Assembly (NCBI GenBank): GCA_018780265.1
Contig: JADMJV010000013.1
Location: 1 to 64,000 of the forward strand
Source of the DNA: a bacterium
GTDB lineage: Bacteria > Vulcanimicrobiota > Xenobia > Xenobiales > JADMJV01
Reading direction: 5' to 3'
DNA length: 64,000 nucleotides
Positions 43,432 through 51,613 of this stretch are shown here, one piece after another (position 1 is the first letter of the stretch; each line of letters starts with the position of its first letter). The notes under the pieces are model-generated. The model was not told where the DNA came from and searched no databases. It was given only the letters and a program-made list of their open reading frames with translations. The translations under genes were made by a program, and so were the position numbers.

Positions 43432-43550
43432 TTCGGTGCTTCTATGCGAAAAATCCGACCATGTCGGGCGGGAATTGCCAACGGGGCCGCAAAGTGTGGT
43501 TGCCTGGTGGGCTTTGCGTCCCACGGGATTTGGTCGGAAGGAATGAATCT

Positions 43551-44543
43551 ATGACTCAGCCTACTCGCACGGGGAACATTTTGGTTACGGGGTCGCTGGC
43601 CTACGACTACATAATGGATTTCCCGGGCCACTTCAAGGACCACATTCTGGCCGACAAACTCCACTGCATTAACATCTCTTTTCTGGTCGACAAGCTCAAA
43701 AAGCAGCGCGGCGGCTGTGCCGCCAACATCGCATACACACTGGCGCTCTTGGGCGAGCATCCGCGCATCGTGGCCGCCGCCGGACGCGACTTCAGCGAAT
43801 ACAGCGCCTGGCTCAGCGAGCAGGGGGTGGACGTCAGTGCCATCCACCGATCAGAAGACGAAGTCACGGCCACCTGCTTCATCACCACCGATCGAGCCGA
43901 CAACCAGATTACCGGATTTTACGTGGGTGCTATGAGCAAGGCCCGCGACATCAGCCTGAAAGCCAGTGCCGGCTCCAACCCCCAGATCTGCGTAATTGCT
44001 CCCGATGACCCGGAGGCCATGCTGCGCCACGCGCAGGAGTGCCGCGAGGCAAAAATCCCCTTCGTCTATGACCCCTCTTTTCAAGTTACCGCCATGGAAG
44101 GCGACAAACTGTGGTCGGGAGCCCCGGGCGCTAAGGTGCTGGTGCTGAACGACTATGAATTCTCGGTTTTCTGCGAAAAGACTGGCAAATCCGAAGCCGA
44201 AATTCTGGCCGAGGTCGAGATACTGGTGGTCACGCTGGGCGAAAAAGGCAGTCGCATCACCACTCGCTCCGGCGACGTGGTGGAAGTGCCGGCCGCCAAA
44301 ATCGAGGCAGTGGTCGACCCTACCGGCGCTGGCGATGCTTTTCGTGGCGGTCTCATCAGTGGCCTGGTGCGGGGCCTTCCGCTGCCCCTGTGCGGACGGC
44401 TGGGCAGCGTGGCCTCGGCCTACGTGGTGGAACGCTACGGCACCCAAAATCACGCTTATTCGCGAGCCGACTTCCAGGCACGCTATGAGCTGAACTTCGG
44501 CACCGCCGATCAGCCCCTCTTCCGCGACGCCAGCCTGGTCTAA
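43551..44543 (+). CDS. PfkB-family sugar or nucleoside kinase (adenosine kinase-like)
   Basis: A 330-residue ribokinase-fold kinase. Features: ILVTGSLAYDYIMDFPGHF, KKQRGGCAANIAYTLALLGE, and the anion-hole/catalytic motif VVDPTGAGDAFRGGLISGL with the base Asp. FxxxxNDYEF before it also fits the group of bacterial adenosine-kinase-like proteins. ATG 43551 with AAGGA upstream is the start; the longer open frame overlaps the methyltransferase. It is convergent with mobB, sharing four bases of stop codons. Confidence 0.88.
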   Translation: MTQPTRTGNILVTGSLAYDYIMDFPGHFKDHILADKLHCINISFLVDKLKKQRGGCAANIAYTLALLGEHPRIVAAAGRDFSEYSAWLSEQGVDVSAIHRSEDEVTATCFITTDRADNQITGFYVGAMSKARDISLKASAGSNPQICVIAPDDPEAMLRHAQECREAKIPFVYDPSFQVTAMEGDKLWSGAPGAKVLVLNDYEFSVFCEKTGKSEAEILAEVEILVVTLGEKGSRITTRSGDVVEVPAAKIEAVVDPTGAGDAFRGGLISGLVRGLPLPLCGRLGSVASAYVVERYGTQNHAYSRADFQARYELNFGTADQPLFRDASLV

Positions 44544-45007
44544 GGACCGGCCAGGTCCTGCCAAAATCGGGTCCAGCCGGCCGGGTCGCCCCACGCTAAG
44601 TGAGGCAGCCCGGCTACGGCCTGGCCCAGGCTGGCTACCACCTGATTGATGGGCATGATGGGCGGGTGCTGGCGCACCACCTCGATTTTGAGGAACGGGG
44701 ACGTTTTGCCACCCTCCACCAGCACCAGGTCCACCTGATTGGACAACCACTCCACCAGGGCCGTCCATTCTAGTTGACCGCGAATCTGCATCCCGCTGGG
44801 GGTGCTCAAGAGCGACCAGGCGCAGGCGGACAGTCGGGCCGTATCTTTCTGAGGCGGATCGTCAGCCAGGGGGTGGTGGCTGTGCTTGACCAGGCCTACC
44901 CGGTAGCCCTGCTCCTGCAAATAGGGCAGCCAGCTCTCCAACACCGTGGTCTTGCCCACCCCACTGCGGCCCACCAGGGAGAGAATCTTGGGGCCTACTT
45001 TAAGCAA
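44540..45007 (-). CDS. mobB: Molybdopterin-guanine dinucleotide biosynthesis protein B
   Basis: A 155-residue GTP-binding protein. ILSLVGRSGVGKTTVLESWL is the P-loop, followed by GYRVGLVKHSHHPLADD and LVLVEGGKTSPFLKIEVVR, all typical of MobB, which supports molybdenum cofactor guanylation. No mobA or moa genes are in the window. It overlaps the upstream HAD gene by 13 bases, so both are expressed together. Confidence 0.9.
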   Translation of the reverse strand: MLKVGPKILSLVGRSGVGKTTVLESWLPYLQEQGYRVGLVKHSHHPLADDPPQKDTARLSACAWSLLSTPSGMQIRGQLEWTALVEWLSNQVDLVLVEGGKTSPFLKIEVVRQHPPIMPINQVVASLGQAVAGLPHLAWGDPAGWTRFWQDLAGP

Positions 45008-45627
45008 TCGAGCACCGCCTGATACAGGTCTTCGGGACGCTCAACCAGCCTCGTGGGGCGGGCGGCGCGCACTCTTTGGGGGCTGACCCAGCCATAGGTC
45101 ACCCCCACGGTCCGCAAGCCGTTGTGCTGGCCGGCGTCGACGTCGAGTGGAGTGTCGCCGACCATGACCCCGGCCGTTGCCCCAAGCGCTCGCAGAGTGT
45201 GAGCCACCTTTTCGCGCTTCTCGGAACAGCCGTCTTCGCCGCCCTTAAAGTATTGAAAACACTCTTCCAACCCGGGTTCGGCGCCCAATCTTTTGCGAAT
45301 GAGCAGTGACGAGGTGGTCGATACAATGGCCATAGGAGCCTGCTTGCTCCACTCGCGCAGATTTTGAGCCACTCCGGCGAAGAGCGGCGCTCGGGAGTAG
45401 TCCAACCATTGGTCCGCCCACACCTGAACCTCGCCAAACTCTTCGGGGGTAAAGCCCATCTCGTAGTAGTTCTCTTCCCAGCGCGGATCGTACCAATCCA
45501 AAAACTGCTCCACCGTCTGGATCGGAAAAGCCTTTTGCCAGCGTCGACAAGCTTCGCCATACAGCTGGTAGTAGAGCGACAGGGAATCGCACAAAACGCC
45601 GTCCCAGTCCAATAGAATCGCCTTCAT
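44995..45627 (-). CDS. HAD-superfamily phosphatase (phosphoglycolate phosphatase-like)
   Basis: A 210-residue HAD hydrolase with KAILLDWDGVLCDSL (nucleophile Asp), MAIVSTTSSLLIRKRL (motif II Ser/Thr), and GVMVGDTPLDVDAGQHNGLR (motif IV). The cap region (residues 20-85) is helical as in Gph-type enzymes. GGAGGAGAA lies directly before the ATG. It is upstream of mobB in the same operon. The substrate is not predictable. Confidence 0.85.
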   Translation of the reverse strand: MKAILLDWDGVLCDSLSLYYQLYGEACRRWQKAFPIQTVEQFLDWYDPRWEENYYEMGFTPEEFGEVQVWADQWLDYSRAPLFAGVAQNLREWSKQAPMAIVSTTSSLLIRKRLGAEPGLEECFQYFKGGEDGCSEKREKVAHTLRALGATAGVMVGDTPLDVDAGQHNGLRTVGVTYGWVSPQRVRAARPTRLVERPEDLYQAVLDCLK

Positions 45628-45679
45628 TTCTCCTCCAACCGCCAGGATCCGTTGAGGCGGATCCGAACCCGCTTCAGGC

Positions 45680-46099
45680 GTGGAAAGCCTGAGCCTGATC
45701 GCCGTACGATATGCCGAAACAGACCGAATGGGAGTGGTCCATCATTCTCACTACCCGGTCTATTTTGAACAGGGCCGCACTGATTTTTTTGGTCAGCATC
45801 TTCAGCCCTACAACGAATTCGAAGCGCAGGGCATTTTGGCTCCTGTTCTGTCGTATCAGGTCGAGATCCTGGGCCGTGCCACCTACGGCGACACCCTGCA
45901 CCTGACCACCCGGGCCGACTGGATGAAAGGAGTGCGCCTGCAGATGAGTTACGCGCTAAGTCAATCGGGCGGCCAGCAGGTGGCCATAGGCCACAGTCTG
46001 CACGCTCTGGTAGGGCCCAATGTACAGCCCGTTCATCCGCGCACCATGGGGCCTCTCTATGAAGAACTGCGCAAAGTATTTGGAAACCCCCGTGCCTAG
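45680..46099 (+). CDS. 4-hydroxybenzoyl-CoA thioesterase family (YbgC-like)
   Basis: A 139-residue hotdog-fold acyl-CoA thioesterase with VRYAETDRMGVVHHSHYPVY (catalytic Asp/Tyr region) and LSYQVEILGRATYGDTLHLT. It starts with GTG. The following DUF5522 gene overlaps its 3' end, and two further genes are coupled behind it. It probably hydrolyses short-chain acyl-CoAs. Confidence 0.88.
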   Translation: MESLSLIAVRYAETDRMGVVHHSHYPVYFEQGRTDFFGQHLQPYNEFEAQGILAPVLSYQVEILGRATYGDTLHLTTRADWMKGVRLQMSYALSQSGGQQVAIGHSLHALVGPNVQPVHPRTMGPLYEELRKVFGNPRA

Positions 46100-46298
46100 T
46101 TTGCAGGACGATGAATTCTACATGGAAAACGGAAACTTTGTTCTCACCGAGCACTATCTGTGGCGTCGGGGTTACTGCTGCGGCAACGGCTGTCGGCACT
46201 GCCCCTTTGACTACCAGGCCGTGCCGGAGCGAACTCGCCAGGGCTTAGAACCGCCCCGGTTCTATTTTGGAAAGCATCCCGGAGGGGCCACCCCATGA
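46059..46298 (+). CDS. DUF5522-family small cysteine-rich protein
   Basis: About 79 residues. The core is FYMENGNFVLTEHYLWRRGY followed by CCGNGCRHCPFDY, the DUF5522 cysteine cluster (C-C-x3-C-x2-C), probably binding zinc or iron. ATG 46059 would overlap the thioesterase gene by 41 bases; ATG 46122 is a shorter alternative. The ATGA overlap with the next gene indicates coupling. Function is unknown. Confidence 0.75.
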   Translation: MKNCAKYLETPVPSLQDDEFYMENGNFVLTEHYLWRRGYCCGNGCRHCPFDYQAVPERTRQGLEPPRFYFGKHPGGATP

Positions 46299-46990
46299 AA
46301 CGACTTCTTTGCCTGGCGGCACTCACTGCCAGCGTGGCGGCCGAACCCCAACTGTTCGTGCGCAATCAACCATTTGGCGGTCCGGTGCGCTGGTCGACCA
46401 CGCGCACTCTGGCGCCACTGGACGGGCTGTTGGAGTCGCTGGGATGCAGCTGGCAGGTGGATCAGGGCAAGTTGCAGGTGGCCTGTAAAGGCAAGGGCGG
46501 TCCCAGCCTCAATCAGATTCTGCCCATCAGCCTGGAAGGCCGCCCCCTGCGCCTGGAGCAGCATATCCAGCAAGATCGTATTTTTGTGGATGTCGACCAG
46601 GTGGCCGAAGCCCTGCAGTGCACGTACCGTCGCAGTTCCGACGGGAACACCATGGACCTTTACGGCCCACTGCTTTCCCAGGGCTTGGGCGAAGGCGCTT
46701 TGCGGGGCAGCAGCGAGCAGCGCGACTTTCCCATTCAGATGCAGCAAGTTCAGTTGGCCCCGGAAGCTGGCCAGATCCGTGGCTACGTACGCATCAAAAA
46801 CGAGGGCCAACAGGCTTTCAAGTGGGTACTGGTGCGAGTGGCCGTCTATGAGAAGAGCGGTAAACTGCTGGCTCGCTTCAGTGAACTGGTGCGCGATTTA
46901 AATCCCGGTCAGAACGGCTTTGTGCAGTTCCCCCGACTGGTCTGCGACAGCCAACAACCGGTCACACGTATCGAATTTGAAGCCCGCTAA
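46295..46990 (+). CDS. Exported protein with Cu-amine-oxidase-N-like and FxLYD-like domains
   Basis: A 231-residue protein with a signal peptide (MKRLLCLAALTASVAAE). Residues 20-120 resemble the copper amine oxidase N-terminal-like fold found in many envelope proteins (RWSTTRTLAPLDGLLESLG, RIFVDVDQVAEALQCTYRR). The C-terminal 90 residues are an FxLYD-type beta sandwich (GYVRIKNEGQQAFKWVLVRV, LLARFSELVRDLNPGQNGF). It probably acts outside the cytoplasmic membrane; partner unknown. Overlaps DUF5522 gene by ATGA. Confidence 0.65.
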   Translation: MKRLLCLAALTASVAAEPQLFVRNQPFGGPVRWSTTRTLAPLDGLLESLGCSWQVDQGKLQVACKGKGGPSLNQILPISLEGRPLRLEQHIQQDRIFVDVDQVAEALQCTYRRSSDGNTMDLYGPLLSQGLGEGALRGSSEQRDFPIQMQQVQLAPEAGQIRGYVRIKNEGQQAFKWVLVRVAVYEKSGKLLARFSELVRDLNPGQNGFVQFPRLVCDSQQPVTRIEFEAR

Positions 46991-47024
46991 TATCGACTTG
47001 TAAAGGCAAAGGGGACAGGAAACG

Positions 47025-48047
47025 TTGAAAGCCGATCTAACACCGGAGCACATTATGCAGGTTGGCCTGGGCTTTATGGGCTCCAAGGCACTGCTCTCGG
47101 CCGTGGAGTTGGACCTGTTCACAGTGCTGGCCGCCCACCCGCTCACGGCCGCTCAGATCGGCGACCGACTGGCGCTACATCCTCGCGGACTTTATGACTT
47201 TCTCGATGTTCTGCTGTCGATGAAACTGCTTGAGCGCCAGGGCGATGGTCACCAGGCGCTCTACCAGAATACCCCAGAAACCGCCGCATTCCTGGACAAG
47301 AATTCACCCGCTTATGTGGGTGGTTTCCTGGAAATGGCCGGCTCCCGCCTCTATCCTTTTTGGGCGAATCTCAGCCAGGGCTTGCGCACTGGAGAGCCTC
47401 AAAATGAGATCAAGCATCAGGCAGGCCTCTTCGAAGTACTTTACTCCGATGAGCCGCGACTGGAGCAATTTCTGCGAGCCATGCAAGGCTTTCAGATGGG
47501 AAATTTCTTGATGCTGGCGGAGAAAATCAACTTCACGGGCCACCGGACATTCTGCGATGTAGGCGGAGCCAACGGCACATTGGCCAGCGTCATCGCACGC
47601 CGGCACCCCCACCTCAGTTGCATCTCCTTTGATCTTCCCATAGTCGCGCCGGTGGCTCGACGACACATCGAGGCAATGGGCGCCGACGCCAGAGTAGTGG
47701 TTCAGGAGGGCGACTTCTTCAAGGATCCCCTCCCGGAAGCCGATGTCGTGACCATGGGTAACATTCTCCACGATTGGGATGAGGATCAGAAGCAGGTCCT
47801 CATCCGAAAGGCCTATCAGGCCGTGCCCCCGGGTGGAATGTTCATCGCCATCGAGAACGTCATCGACGATGCTCGCCGCAGCAACACCGTTGGACTGCTG
47901 GTATCCCTCAACATGTTAATCGAGACGCGGGGAGGCTTCGACTACACCGGCGCTCAGTTCGCCGGTTGGTGCCAGGCCGCTGGTTTCCAGAAAATAGAGT
48001 TCATCCCCCTGACAGGTGCCACCAGCGCCGCCATTGCCTACAAATAA
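47025..48047 (+). CDS. O-methyltransferase family 2 (ASMT-like)
   Basis: A 340-residue methyltransferase. The N-terminal winged-helix dimerisation domain (ALLSAVELDLFTVLAAHPLT, GLYDFLDVLLSMKLLERQG) is followed by a SAM domain with RTFCDVGGANGTLASVIARR, VVQEGDFFKDPLPEADVVTM and NILHDWDEDQKQVLIRKA, which holds the catalytic His. Such enzymes methylate hydroxyl groups of secondary metabolites or related small molecules. The TTG at 47025 is taken as the start because the motif spacing fits; ATG 47055 is possible. It stands alone, convergent with yvcK. Confidence 0.85.
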   Translation: MKADLTPEHIMQVGLGFMGSKALLSAVELDLFTVLAAHPLTAAQIGDRLALHPRGLYDFLDVLLSMKLLERQGDGHQALYQNTPETAAFLDKNSPAYVGGFLEMAGSRLYPFWANLSQGLRTGEPQNEIKHQAGLFEVLYSDEPRLEQFLRAMQGFQMGNFLMLAEKINFTGHRTFCDVGGANGTLASVIARRHPHLSCISFDLPIVAPVARRHIEAMGADARVVVQEGDFFKDPLPEADVVTMGNILHDWDEDQKQVLIRKAYQAVPPGGMFIAIENVIDDARRSNTVGLLVSLNMLIETRGGFDYTGAQFAGWCQAAGFQKIEFIPLTGATSAAIAYK

Positions 48048-48055
48048 GAGTTCCC

Positions 48056-49372
48056 CTACTTGACGGCGCGCAGGCGAGCAGTTCCGCGCTGACTTACGTC
48101 TTTGCCTCGATGGCGTGCGATCAGATCCATGATCGTTCTGGCCAGGCGGTCCGGGTCGTGGCGAACCCAGTCGGTTTCGCTGAGCATGCTCGTGCCCACC
48201 CCCTCCACGCGCAAGGCCGCCAGTCTTTCAAGCTGAGGATCAACAGGGTGCGCCCCTTCAGCCCGATACTTGTCGGCCAATTTTTCGGGGTCGCCCAGAT
48301 TGACCAGCACGTAGTCGATGCCCACATCGGCGTGTTTGAGCAGCGACTCCACGTGATCGGCGGCTCCCATTCCGTCGGTTTCGCCAGGCTGGGTCATCAC
48401 GTTACACACATAGACCTTGGGCGCCGAAGAACGGCGAATAGCCTGGGCGATTTCCGGCACCAGCAAGTTGGGAATGACGCTGGTATAGAGGCTGCCCGGG
48501 CCAAGAAGAATGGCATCCGCGTTCTCCAGGGCCTGAATCACCTGCTTGGGCGGCTGAACTTCAGCGGGCTCCAGCGAAATGCGCTCGATGCGCGTCTCCA
48601 CGGGATGCTTGGGGATGGCCGATTCGCCCGTGACCACACTGCCATCCGAGTAACAGGCGGTGAGGTTGACCGGACTGAGAGTGGCCGGCAGAACCTGGCC
48701 GCGCACTGCCAAAATCTGACTGGAGAGCTGAATGGCCACCTCAAAGTCACCCGCCAGATCGGTGAGAGCGGCCAGAAATAAGTTGCCGAAGGAATGGCCC
48801 TCCAAACCGCCCTGGGCGAAGCGATAGCTGAAGAGTTCTTTGAGCAGCGATTCATCGTCGGCCAGCGCCACCAGACAGTTACGCACGTCGCCGGGGGCCA
48901 GAATGCCTAACTCCTGACGCAACTTGCCCGAACTGCCGCCGTCGTCACTCACGGCAACCACGGCGGTGACATTGCTGGTGTAAGCCTTTAACCCGCGCAG
49001 CAGGGTGGAGAGGCCGGTGCCTCCACCGATGGCCACCAACTTTAAGCCCTGGTCCAGGTAGCGCCGGTCGTAGAGGACCTCGACCAGTTGTTTGCGAGGC
49101 TGAAAGGCAACCGCCGAACTGAGAATCTGGAAAAAGCGCCGCAGCGCAAAAACCACGATCCAAAGGCCAACGATCATCAAGGCTGTGCCTGTCAGCTTGG
49201 GAGGCACGGGCGGATCGCCCACCCAATGGCGCACCCGGACGGCCACAAAGTCGGCCGCCATAAGCAGACCCGCGGAAAATGAAATGCCGCCCACGGTGGC
49301 TAAAAACAGCCAGCGTTTGATACGCATCCCCGGGGCAAACCATTTTAACCATCGGGTCAGCTGGAGAGTCAC
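48056..49372 (-). CDS. yvcK: YvcK gluconeogenesis/cell-shape factor
   Basis: A 438-residue YvcK/CofD-like protein with two N-terminal membrane helices (WLFLATVGGISFSAGLLMAA; GTALMIVGLWIVVFALRRFF), then VAIGGGTGLSTLLRGLKAY, VSDDGGSSGKLRQELG, GHSFGNLFLAALTDLAGDF and ILLGPGSLYTSVIPNLLV. It binds UDP-sugars and links carbon metabolism to cell-wall synthesis. The GTG start lies directly after the rapZ stop, so the two are co-translated. The usual whiA gene is absent here. Confidence 0.93.
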   Translation of the reverse strand: MTLQLTRWLKWFAPGMRIKRWLFLATVGGISFSAGLLMAADFVAVRVRHWVGDPPVPPKLTGTALMIVGLWIVVFALRRFFQILSSAVAFQPRKQLVEVLYDRRYLDQGLKLVAIGGGTGLSTLLRGLKAYTSNVTAVVAVSDDGGSSGKLRQELGILAPGDVRNCLVALADDESLLKELFSYRFAQGGLEGHSFGNLFLAALTDLAGDFEVAIQLSSQILAVRGQVLPATLSPVNLTACYSDGSVVTGESAIPKHPVETRIERISLEPAEVQPPKQVIQALENADAILLGPGSLYTSVIPNLLVPEIAQAIRRSSAPKVYVCNVMTQPGETDGMGAADHVESLLKHADVGIDYVLVNLGDPEKLADKYRAEGAHPVDPQLERLAALRVEGVGTSMLSETDWVRHDPDRLARTIMDLIARHRGKDVSQRGTARLRAVK

Positions 49373-50272
49373 TTAGATGGCGGCGACTCTCTGCTGTTCA
49401 CGCTCCAGATCGCGGTGCTGGACGGTGATCGAGTAACCGGAGCGGCGCAAGTCTCGAGAAATTCGGTCGGCAATGGCGGTGGAACGATGTTGCCCGCCGG
49501 TGCAACCGATGGCCAGAGTCACTTGATGCTTCCCTTCCAGCTGATACTTGGGCAACAAAAACTGGAGCAAGCCCTCGACCCGCTCCAAAAACTCCTTGGC
49601 ATCGGCCCGCTCCAACACAAACTTGGCCACCGGAGCATCCAGGCCGGTTAAGCGGCGCAGCTCGGGCACGTAGTAAGGATTGGCGATGAAGCGCACATCA
49701 AACACCAGATCAGCATCGGGCGGCAGACCGTGCTTGAAGCCGAAGCTGAGTACGTGAACCTGCACCTTGCCCGGGCTGGCCTCCAATTCCAACGTCTCGC
49801 GCAGCAGGCCCTGCAGTTGACTGGGGGTAAGGTTGGTGGTGTCGAGAATTTTGGTGGCCATACCGCGCAGACCCGCCAATTCGCGAGCTTCCTGCTGAAT
49901 GGCCTGGAGCACTCCGCCCTGAGCGGTGAGCGGGTGCCGCCGGCGAGTTTCCGAAAAGCGCCGCACCAGCACCGCCTCGCTGGCCTCGAAGAAGATAATT
50001 TTGGGCTCAAAGCCCGTCGGCGGCAACTGATTGAGGGCTTCTTGCAGTTCGTGGAAAAAGCTACGCCCACGCACGTCGATCACCATGGCCAGTCGATTGA
50101 CGCTAGAAGATGCGCACAGCTCGGCAAACTTAGGAATTAAGGCGGGAGGGAGGTTGTCAACGCAAAAGAAGCCCTCATCTTCGAGGCTTTTAACGGCCAG
50201 ACTCTTGCCGGCTCCAGAAAGGCCGGTCAAAATCACAAATTTTTGTTGTTCCACAAGGCAGAGTTTCTGCAT
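49373..50272 (-). CDS. rapZ: RNase adapter / nucleotide-binding protein RapZ (YvcJ)
   Basis: A 299-residue P-loop protein: KFVILTGLSGAGKSLAVKSL, FFCVDNLPPALIPKF, and C-terminal DADLVFDVRFIANPYYVPEL and TLAIGCTGGQHRSTAIADR. In E. coli RapZ controls GlmS through small RNAs; in Firmicutes it pairs with YvcK as here. ATG 50272 gives the family N-terminus; the frame stays open further upstream but into the opposite-strand phosphatase gene. Together with yvcK it points to control of amino-sugar and cell-wall precursor flux. Confidence 0.93.
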   Translation of the reverse strand: MQKLCLVEQQKFVILTGLSGAGKSLAVKSLEDEGFFCVDNLPPALIPKFAELCASSSVNRLAMVIDVRGRSFFHELQEALNQLPPTGFEPKIIFFEASEAVLVRRFSETRRRHPLTAQGGVLQAIQQEARELAGLRGMATKILDTTNLTPSQLQGLLRETLELEASPGKVQVHVLSFGFKHGLPPDADLVFDVRFIANPYYVPELRRLTGLDAPVAKFVLERADAKEFLERVEGLLQFLLPKYQLEGKHQVTLAIGCTGGQHRSTAIADRISRDLRRSGYSITVQHRDLEREQQRVAAI

Positions 50273-50314
50273 CACGCCCAGAAACCTTGCCGACCGTCGA
50301 GAAAGGACCCCCCG

Positions 50315-50995
50315 ATGAAGTTCCCGCTCCTGTCTATACTCTTGGGATTCAGTCTGCTGAGCCCGCTGGCCGCCCAACCGGTGACCAACGATTTCCTGAG
50401 GGGGGAATATGGCGTGCTCAACGTGGGAGTGGCCAAAAACCTGACTCGCGAGTATTGCCGAGGGCCGCTCTACAAGGAAGAGATTCAGTATGTGGCGGGC
50501 AAAGCCCGAGATTACCTGGATTTTCGTCTGCAAAATCCGGTGGACGGCAAGCCGGCCATCGTTTTCGACATCGACGAGACCCTCCTCTCCAACTTTAGCT
50601 ATATGGACGAAATGGACTTTGCCTACCAGACGACTCAATGGAACGCCTGGATCGATAAGGGTTTGGCCCCGCCCCTGGAGGCCGTGCGTGACCTTTACCG
50701 CTATGCTCGCGGCAAAGGCGTGGCGGTATTGCTGATCTCGCAACGAACTCAAATGCAGCGGGTGCAAACCGAAAACAACCTGCGCCAAGCCGGCTATGAG
50801 GACTGGACCGAACTGGTGCTCAAGGAGGCCGGCAGTAAACAGACGGCGGCGACCTTCAAATCCGAAAACCGCAAGCGGCTGGCCCAGGCCGGCTACAACA
50901 TTCTGGTCAATATCGGGGACCAGGATAGCGACCTGCAGGGCGGTTACGCCGAGTCGATTTTCAAACTGCCCAACCCGATGTACTGGGTTCCTTAG
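50315..50995 (+). CDS. Exported HAD-IIIB acid phosphatase
   Basis: A 226-residue class B/C-type acid phosphatase with a signal peptide (MKFPLLSILLGFSLLSPLAA). PAIVFDIDETLLSNFSYMDE is the DxDxT nucleophile motif, AVLLISQRTQMQRVQTENNL the second motif, and ILVNIGDQDSDLQGG the metal-binding end. AAAGGA precedes the ATG. It would act in the periplasm or on the cell surface, divergent from rapZ. Confidence 0.87.
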   Translation: MKFPLLSILLGFSLLSPLAAQPVTNDFLRGEYGVLNVGVAKNLTREYCRGPLYKEEIQYVAGKARDYLDFRLQNPVDGKPAIVFDIDETLLSNFSYMDEMDFAYQTTQWNAWIDKGLAPPLEAVRDLYRYARGKGVAVLLISQRTQMQRVQTENNLRQAGYEDWTELVLKEAGSKQTAATFKSENRKRLAQAGYNILVNIGDQDSDLQGGYAESIFKLPNPMYWVP

Positions 50996-51053
50996 CTGCC
51001 CAGGAACATGCCCGCCTGGCCCGAAGCGCCAACCTCGAAAAGGAAGGCAATCT

Positions 51054-51434
51054 GTGGAACCGGTCCTACGCAGTTTTCTCTTTTGTGAATCCGTCGTCCC
51101 CGCGCCCAGTGGCAAGATGAATTGTTACGGGCTTTTTTCGGACCTGTTTGCGACACAGTTCCCCTACACCCAGCCGCGCTTCTCGGTGCTGCTCAGTTGG
51201 GGCGGCGGACGCGGCTTTCAAGTGCAGGTGGTGAAGATGCTCAATCCGGCCAAGACAGCCCTGCTTCATCAGTCGCCGGAAATGTATTTCACCCTGGAAG
51301 ACGAGTCTCAATCGGCCCACGTCCAGATCGACATGAACCAGATTGTGTTTACCGAATCGGGGTCCTACATTTTTCAAATCTTCCTGCACGGACGCCAGGT
51401 GGGTGAGCACCGCCTCAACGTGCACCAACTGTAA
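51054..51434 (+). CDS. DUF6941-family protein
   Basis: A 126-residue protein with a GTG start preceded by GGAAGG. FLFCESVVPAPSGKMNCYGL and FSDLFATQFPYTQPRFSVLL are the typical N-terminal part of this small beta-rich family, followed by ESGSYIFQIFLHGRQVGEHR. No catalytic residues are evident. It sits between the acid phosphatase and CoA-transferase genes. Function is unknown. Confidence 0.7.
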   Translation: MEPVLRSFLFCESVVPAPSGKMNCYGLFSDLFATQFPYTQPRFSVLLSWGGGRGFQVQVVKMLNPAKTALLHQSPEMYFTLEDESQSAHVQIDMNQIVFTESGSYIFQIFLHGRQVGEHRLNVHQL

Positions 51435-51469
51435 CAAGTATTTTCCGGTCCCCTGTCGAAGCAGACTGC

Positions 51470-51613
51470 ATGAACCACGACTACCTGCTCGCCTCTCGCT
51501 GGCAACGCTTTTGCGCCCTGCACGACCGCCTGGTGGGCTCGGTGGTGGTGGTGAAAGGCGCGCGCCGTACTCGGGAAGACGAAATGCCCGACGTAGGCTT
51601 CAGCCGCTTCTGA
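51470..51613 (+). CDS. Possible 47-residue small protein
   Basis: ATG 51470 to TGA 51613 encodes MNHDYLLASRWQRFCALHDR then a Val-rich turn and an Arg/Asp-rich end. It matches no family I know. Its stop codon overlaps the best start of the CoA-transferase (CTGA at 51610-51613), which fits a translationally coupled leader peptide. It may also be chance; no strong ribosome binding site is visible. Confidence 0.4.
   Translation: MNHDYLLASRWQRFCALHDRLVGSVVVVKGARRTREDEMPDVGFSRF

Noticed and set aside
43436..43475. Short inverted repeat CCGAC-ATG-GTCGG followed by T5 on the minus strand
   Set aside because: The stem is only five bases and no minus-strand gene ends here, so it is not called a terminator.
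49373..51115. 580-codon frame containing RapZ with a 280-residue N-terminal extension
   Set aside because: The extension is antisense to the acid phosphatase gene and has no RapZ homology; RapZ starts at 50272.
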